Below, one piece after another: positions 6,022 to 7,276 of a stretch of DNA of 7,276 nucleotides. Position 1 is the first letter of the stretch. Each line of letters opens with the position of its first letter. Source of the stretch: Chloroflexota bacterium (GTDB lineage Bacteria > Chloroflexota > Dehalococcoidia > UBA2979); assembly GCA_947446155.1 (NCBI GenBank), contig CANFFZ010000105.1, positions 1-7,276 of the forward strand. Reading direction: 5' to 3'. Under the pieces are notes generated by a model. It did not search any database, was not told the origin of the DNA, and saw only the letters and a program-made list of their open reading frames with translations. Position numbers and translations under genes: made by a program.

Positions 6022-6861
6022 ATGACCACTGCTGTCGAGCCGGCGCACCAGACGGCGACCGTCAACGGGCTACGTCTCCATTATGTCGAGTATCCCTCCC
6101 CTCGCGCCGGCGCTCCGGTCATGCTCTTCCTTCAGGGGTTGACCAGCGTCTGGGGCTCGTGGCGTCGTGTCGCGGAGCACTTCGCCGCTGACTACCACGT
6201 CTACCTCCTGGAGCAGCGTGGCCACGGCGACTCCGAGCACGTGCCGGCCGACCGCTACCGCACGGAGGACTACATCGCCGATCTCGAAGCGTTCGTGGAC
6301 CAGATGGGGTTCCAGCGGTTCGTGCTGGTCGGTCAGTCGATGGGTGGTCACCACACGATCGCGTACACGGCGAAGCATCCCGAGCGGATCATCTGCGCCC
6401 TCGCGAACGACATCCCGCCCGCCCTCGACTATCAGCCAGCCGGCTCGGACCAGGCGTTCCCGGGGGGGAAGCAGCGCGTCTTCGCCTCGCCGGCCGAATG
6501 GACGGAGACGCGTCGCCCGACGGCACCGCTCACCCCGGAGTGGGCGCACTCCTTGATGGAGCGCGAAGCGCTGAAGGAAGTGCCCGGCGGTTACTCGCCG
6601 AAGTTCGACCCGAACGCGCAGATGCACTGGGCGCCCGCCGACCTCTGGGATGTCGCGCGCACGATCACGCGTCCCATCTTCTTCATCCGAGGCGGGCGCT
6701 CGCAGGTGCTGTCTGCGCAGGCCCTGCAGGACATGGACATGGCGATCCCGACCGCTCGCTCCGTCACCCTTGAAAAGGCGGGCCACTCGACGTACCATGA
6801 TATGGAGCACGAGTGGATCACCATCGCCTCTGCATTCTTCGCCTCGCACGCGCAGGCGTAG
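6022..6861 (+). CDS. alpha/beta-fold hydrolase
   Basis: This 279-residue serine hydrolase of the alpha/beta superfamily is probably cytoplasmic, with no signal peptide visible. The core begins TATVNGLRLHYVEY, followed by FLQGLTSVWGSW, where Gln38 replaces the His of the usual HG oxyanion motif. LLEQRGHGDS (62-71) is typical. The nucleophile elbow is VGQSMGG with Ser106, and the catalytic His is H255 in EKAGHSTYH. The acid is unclear: the strand-7 loop reads RGGRSQVLS, with Gln228 where related proteins often have Asp. D130 in ANDIPPA after strand 6 is an alternative. A lid of about 70 residues (about 139-208) contains several Trp and Pro. The substrate cannot be inferred; esterases, C-C hydrolases and epoxide hydrolases share this layout. 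The frame extends far upstream, but that part is antisense to bcp. An MFS gene follows after 21 nt, probably in the same transcript. Confidence 0.88.
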   Translation: MTTAVEPAHQTATVNGLRLHYVEYPSPRAGAPVMLFLQGLTSVWGSWRRVAEHFAADYHVYLLEQRGHGDSEHVPADRYRTEDYIADLEAFVDQMGFQRFVLVGQSMGGHHTIAYTAKHPERIICALANDIPPALDYQPAGSDQAFPGGKQRVFASPAEWTETRRPTAPLTPEWAHSLMEREALKEVPGGYSPKFDPNAQMHWAPADLWDVARTITRPIFFIRGGRSQVLSAQALQDMDMAIPTARSVTLEKAGHSTYHDMEHEWITIASAFFASHAQA

Positions 6862-6882
6862 CGGGACAGACGAAGCACATCG

Positions 6883-7276
6883 ATGGCATGGGCAGGCGCG
6901 AAGCCAGGTGGTCCGCCGGCGACCAAAGGGTCGCGCTGGGGTGCGCTGTCGTCCGGCCCGTTCCGTGTCTACTGGGTCGCGATGTTCGCGCGAGTGTTCG
7001 GGCTGCAGTTCCGCTTCATTGGCACTGGTTGGCTGGTCGCCTCGAATGATGGGCTCGACAAAGGTCCATTCTGGATCGGCGTCGTCGCCGTCGCCTCGGC
7101 GCTCCCGACGATTGTCCTGAGTGTGCCGGCCGGGATCCTCGCTGACCGGTACGACCACCGGAAGATCCTGTTCTGGTCGCAGAGCCTGACAGCCGTTTCC
7201 AGCCTGGCGCTGGCACTGGCAGTCATCAGTGGTTCGGTGAACATCTGGATGGTGATCGCGTGGGGCGTCTTCACCG
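6883..7276 (+). CDS. MFS transporter, N-terminal part only
   Basis: The frame is open from the ATG at 6883 to the window edge (131 codons), so the C-terminal majority is missing. A polar N-terminus (1-24) is followed by FRVYWVAMFARVFGLQFRF (first membrane helix, about 27-53), a short loop, and a second helix (about 62-84) ending in GILADRYDHRK (84-94), the loop 2-3 motif A of the major facilitator superfamily. Two more hydrophobic stretches follow (about 95-116 and 120-131). The start region SSGPFRVYWVAMFARVFG resembles EntS-like (MFS_3) drug or siderophore exporters, but the substrate is unknown. The gene begins 21 nt after the hydrolase stop and happens to be in the same frame, separated by TAG. 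An ATG at 6888 is in another frame. The Shine-Dalgarno is weak, so translational coupling to the hydrolase is possible. Confidence 0.85.
   Translation, partial: MAWAGAKPGGPPATKGSRWGALSSGPFRVYWVAMFARVFGLQFRFIGTGWLVASNDGLDKGPFWIGVVAVASALPTIVLSVPAGILADRYDHRKILFWSQSLTAVSSLALALAVISGSVNIWMVIAWGVFT

Noticed and set aside
6070..7158. 362-codon minus-strand open frame across the hydrolase and MFS genes
   Set aside because: It is antisense to two genes with clear family motifs and has no recognisable domain or Shine-Dalgarno.
1..7276. CRISPR arrays, tRNA or rRNA genes, insertion sequences, defence or toxin-antitoxin modules
   Set aside because: I found no spaced direct repeats, cloverleaf-like sequence, transposase or integrase motif, or small paired toxin-antitoxin genes on either strand.

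Overview
The window is a clearly GC-rich stretch of a bacterial chromosome, densely packed with genes. It carries conserved housekeeping genes (DNA polymerase I, Fpg glycosylase, Bcp peroxiredoxin) and shows no insertion sequence, integrase, tRNA, rRNA or CRISPR array. The polA-mutM order, the GC-rich code and the proofreading-deficient Pol I would suit a Chloroflexota-like or another deep-branching GC-rich bacterium. That placement is inference only; nothing here fixes the phylum.

Layout: (1) 1-358, minus strand: the 5' part of a gene for a small alpha/beta-barrel (ABM-like) protein, cut by the window edge. (2) 359-453: a divergent intergenic region with two GTATAC palindromes, one overlapping a candidate -10 box very close to the polA start. 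(3) 454-4152, plus: polA and mutM, 15 nt apart and probably one repair operon. MutM excises oxidised purines and Pol I can fill the gap. (4) 4153-4408: a noncoding leader holding a perfect 30-bp inverted repeat closed by a GCGA tetraloop, ending 1 nt before the Shine-Dalgarno of the next gene. (5) 4409-5284, plus: a membrane-anchored neutral zinc metallopeptidase of the YpfJ type. (6) 5401-5874, minus: bcp, a thiol peroxidase, convergent with the protease gene. (7) 5875-6021: the second divergent intergenic region. (8) 6022-6861, plus: an alpha/beta hydrolase, followed after 21 nt by the start of an MFS transporter that runs off the right edge.

Functionally the window is mostly oxidative-damage defence and DNA repair (MutM, Pol I, Bcp) next to an uncharacterised extracytoplasmic protease and a hydrolase/exporter pair. 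I saw no clearly new multi-gene system. The strongest unexplained signal is the long perfect hairpin at 4333-4396. Other points are the loss of every metal ligand in the Pol I 3'-5' exonuclease domain, an apparently leaderless polA, and a hydrolase with a non-canonical catalytic triad.
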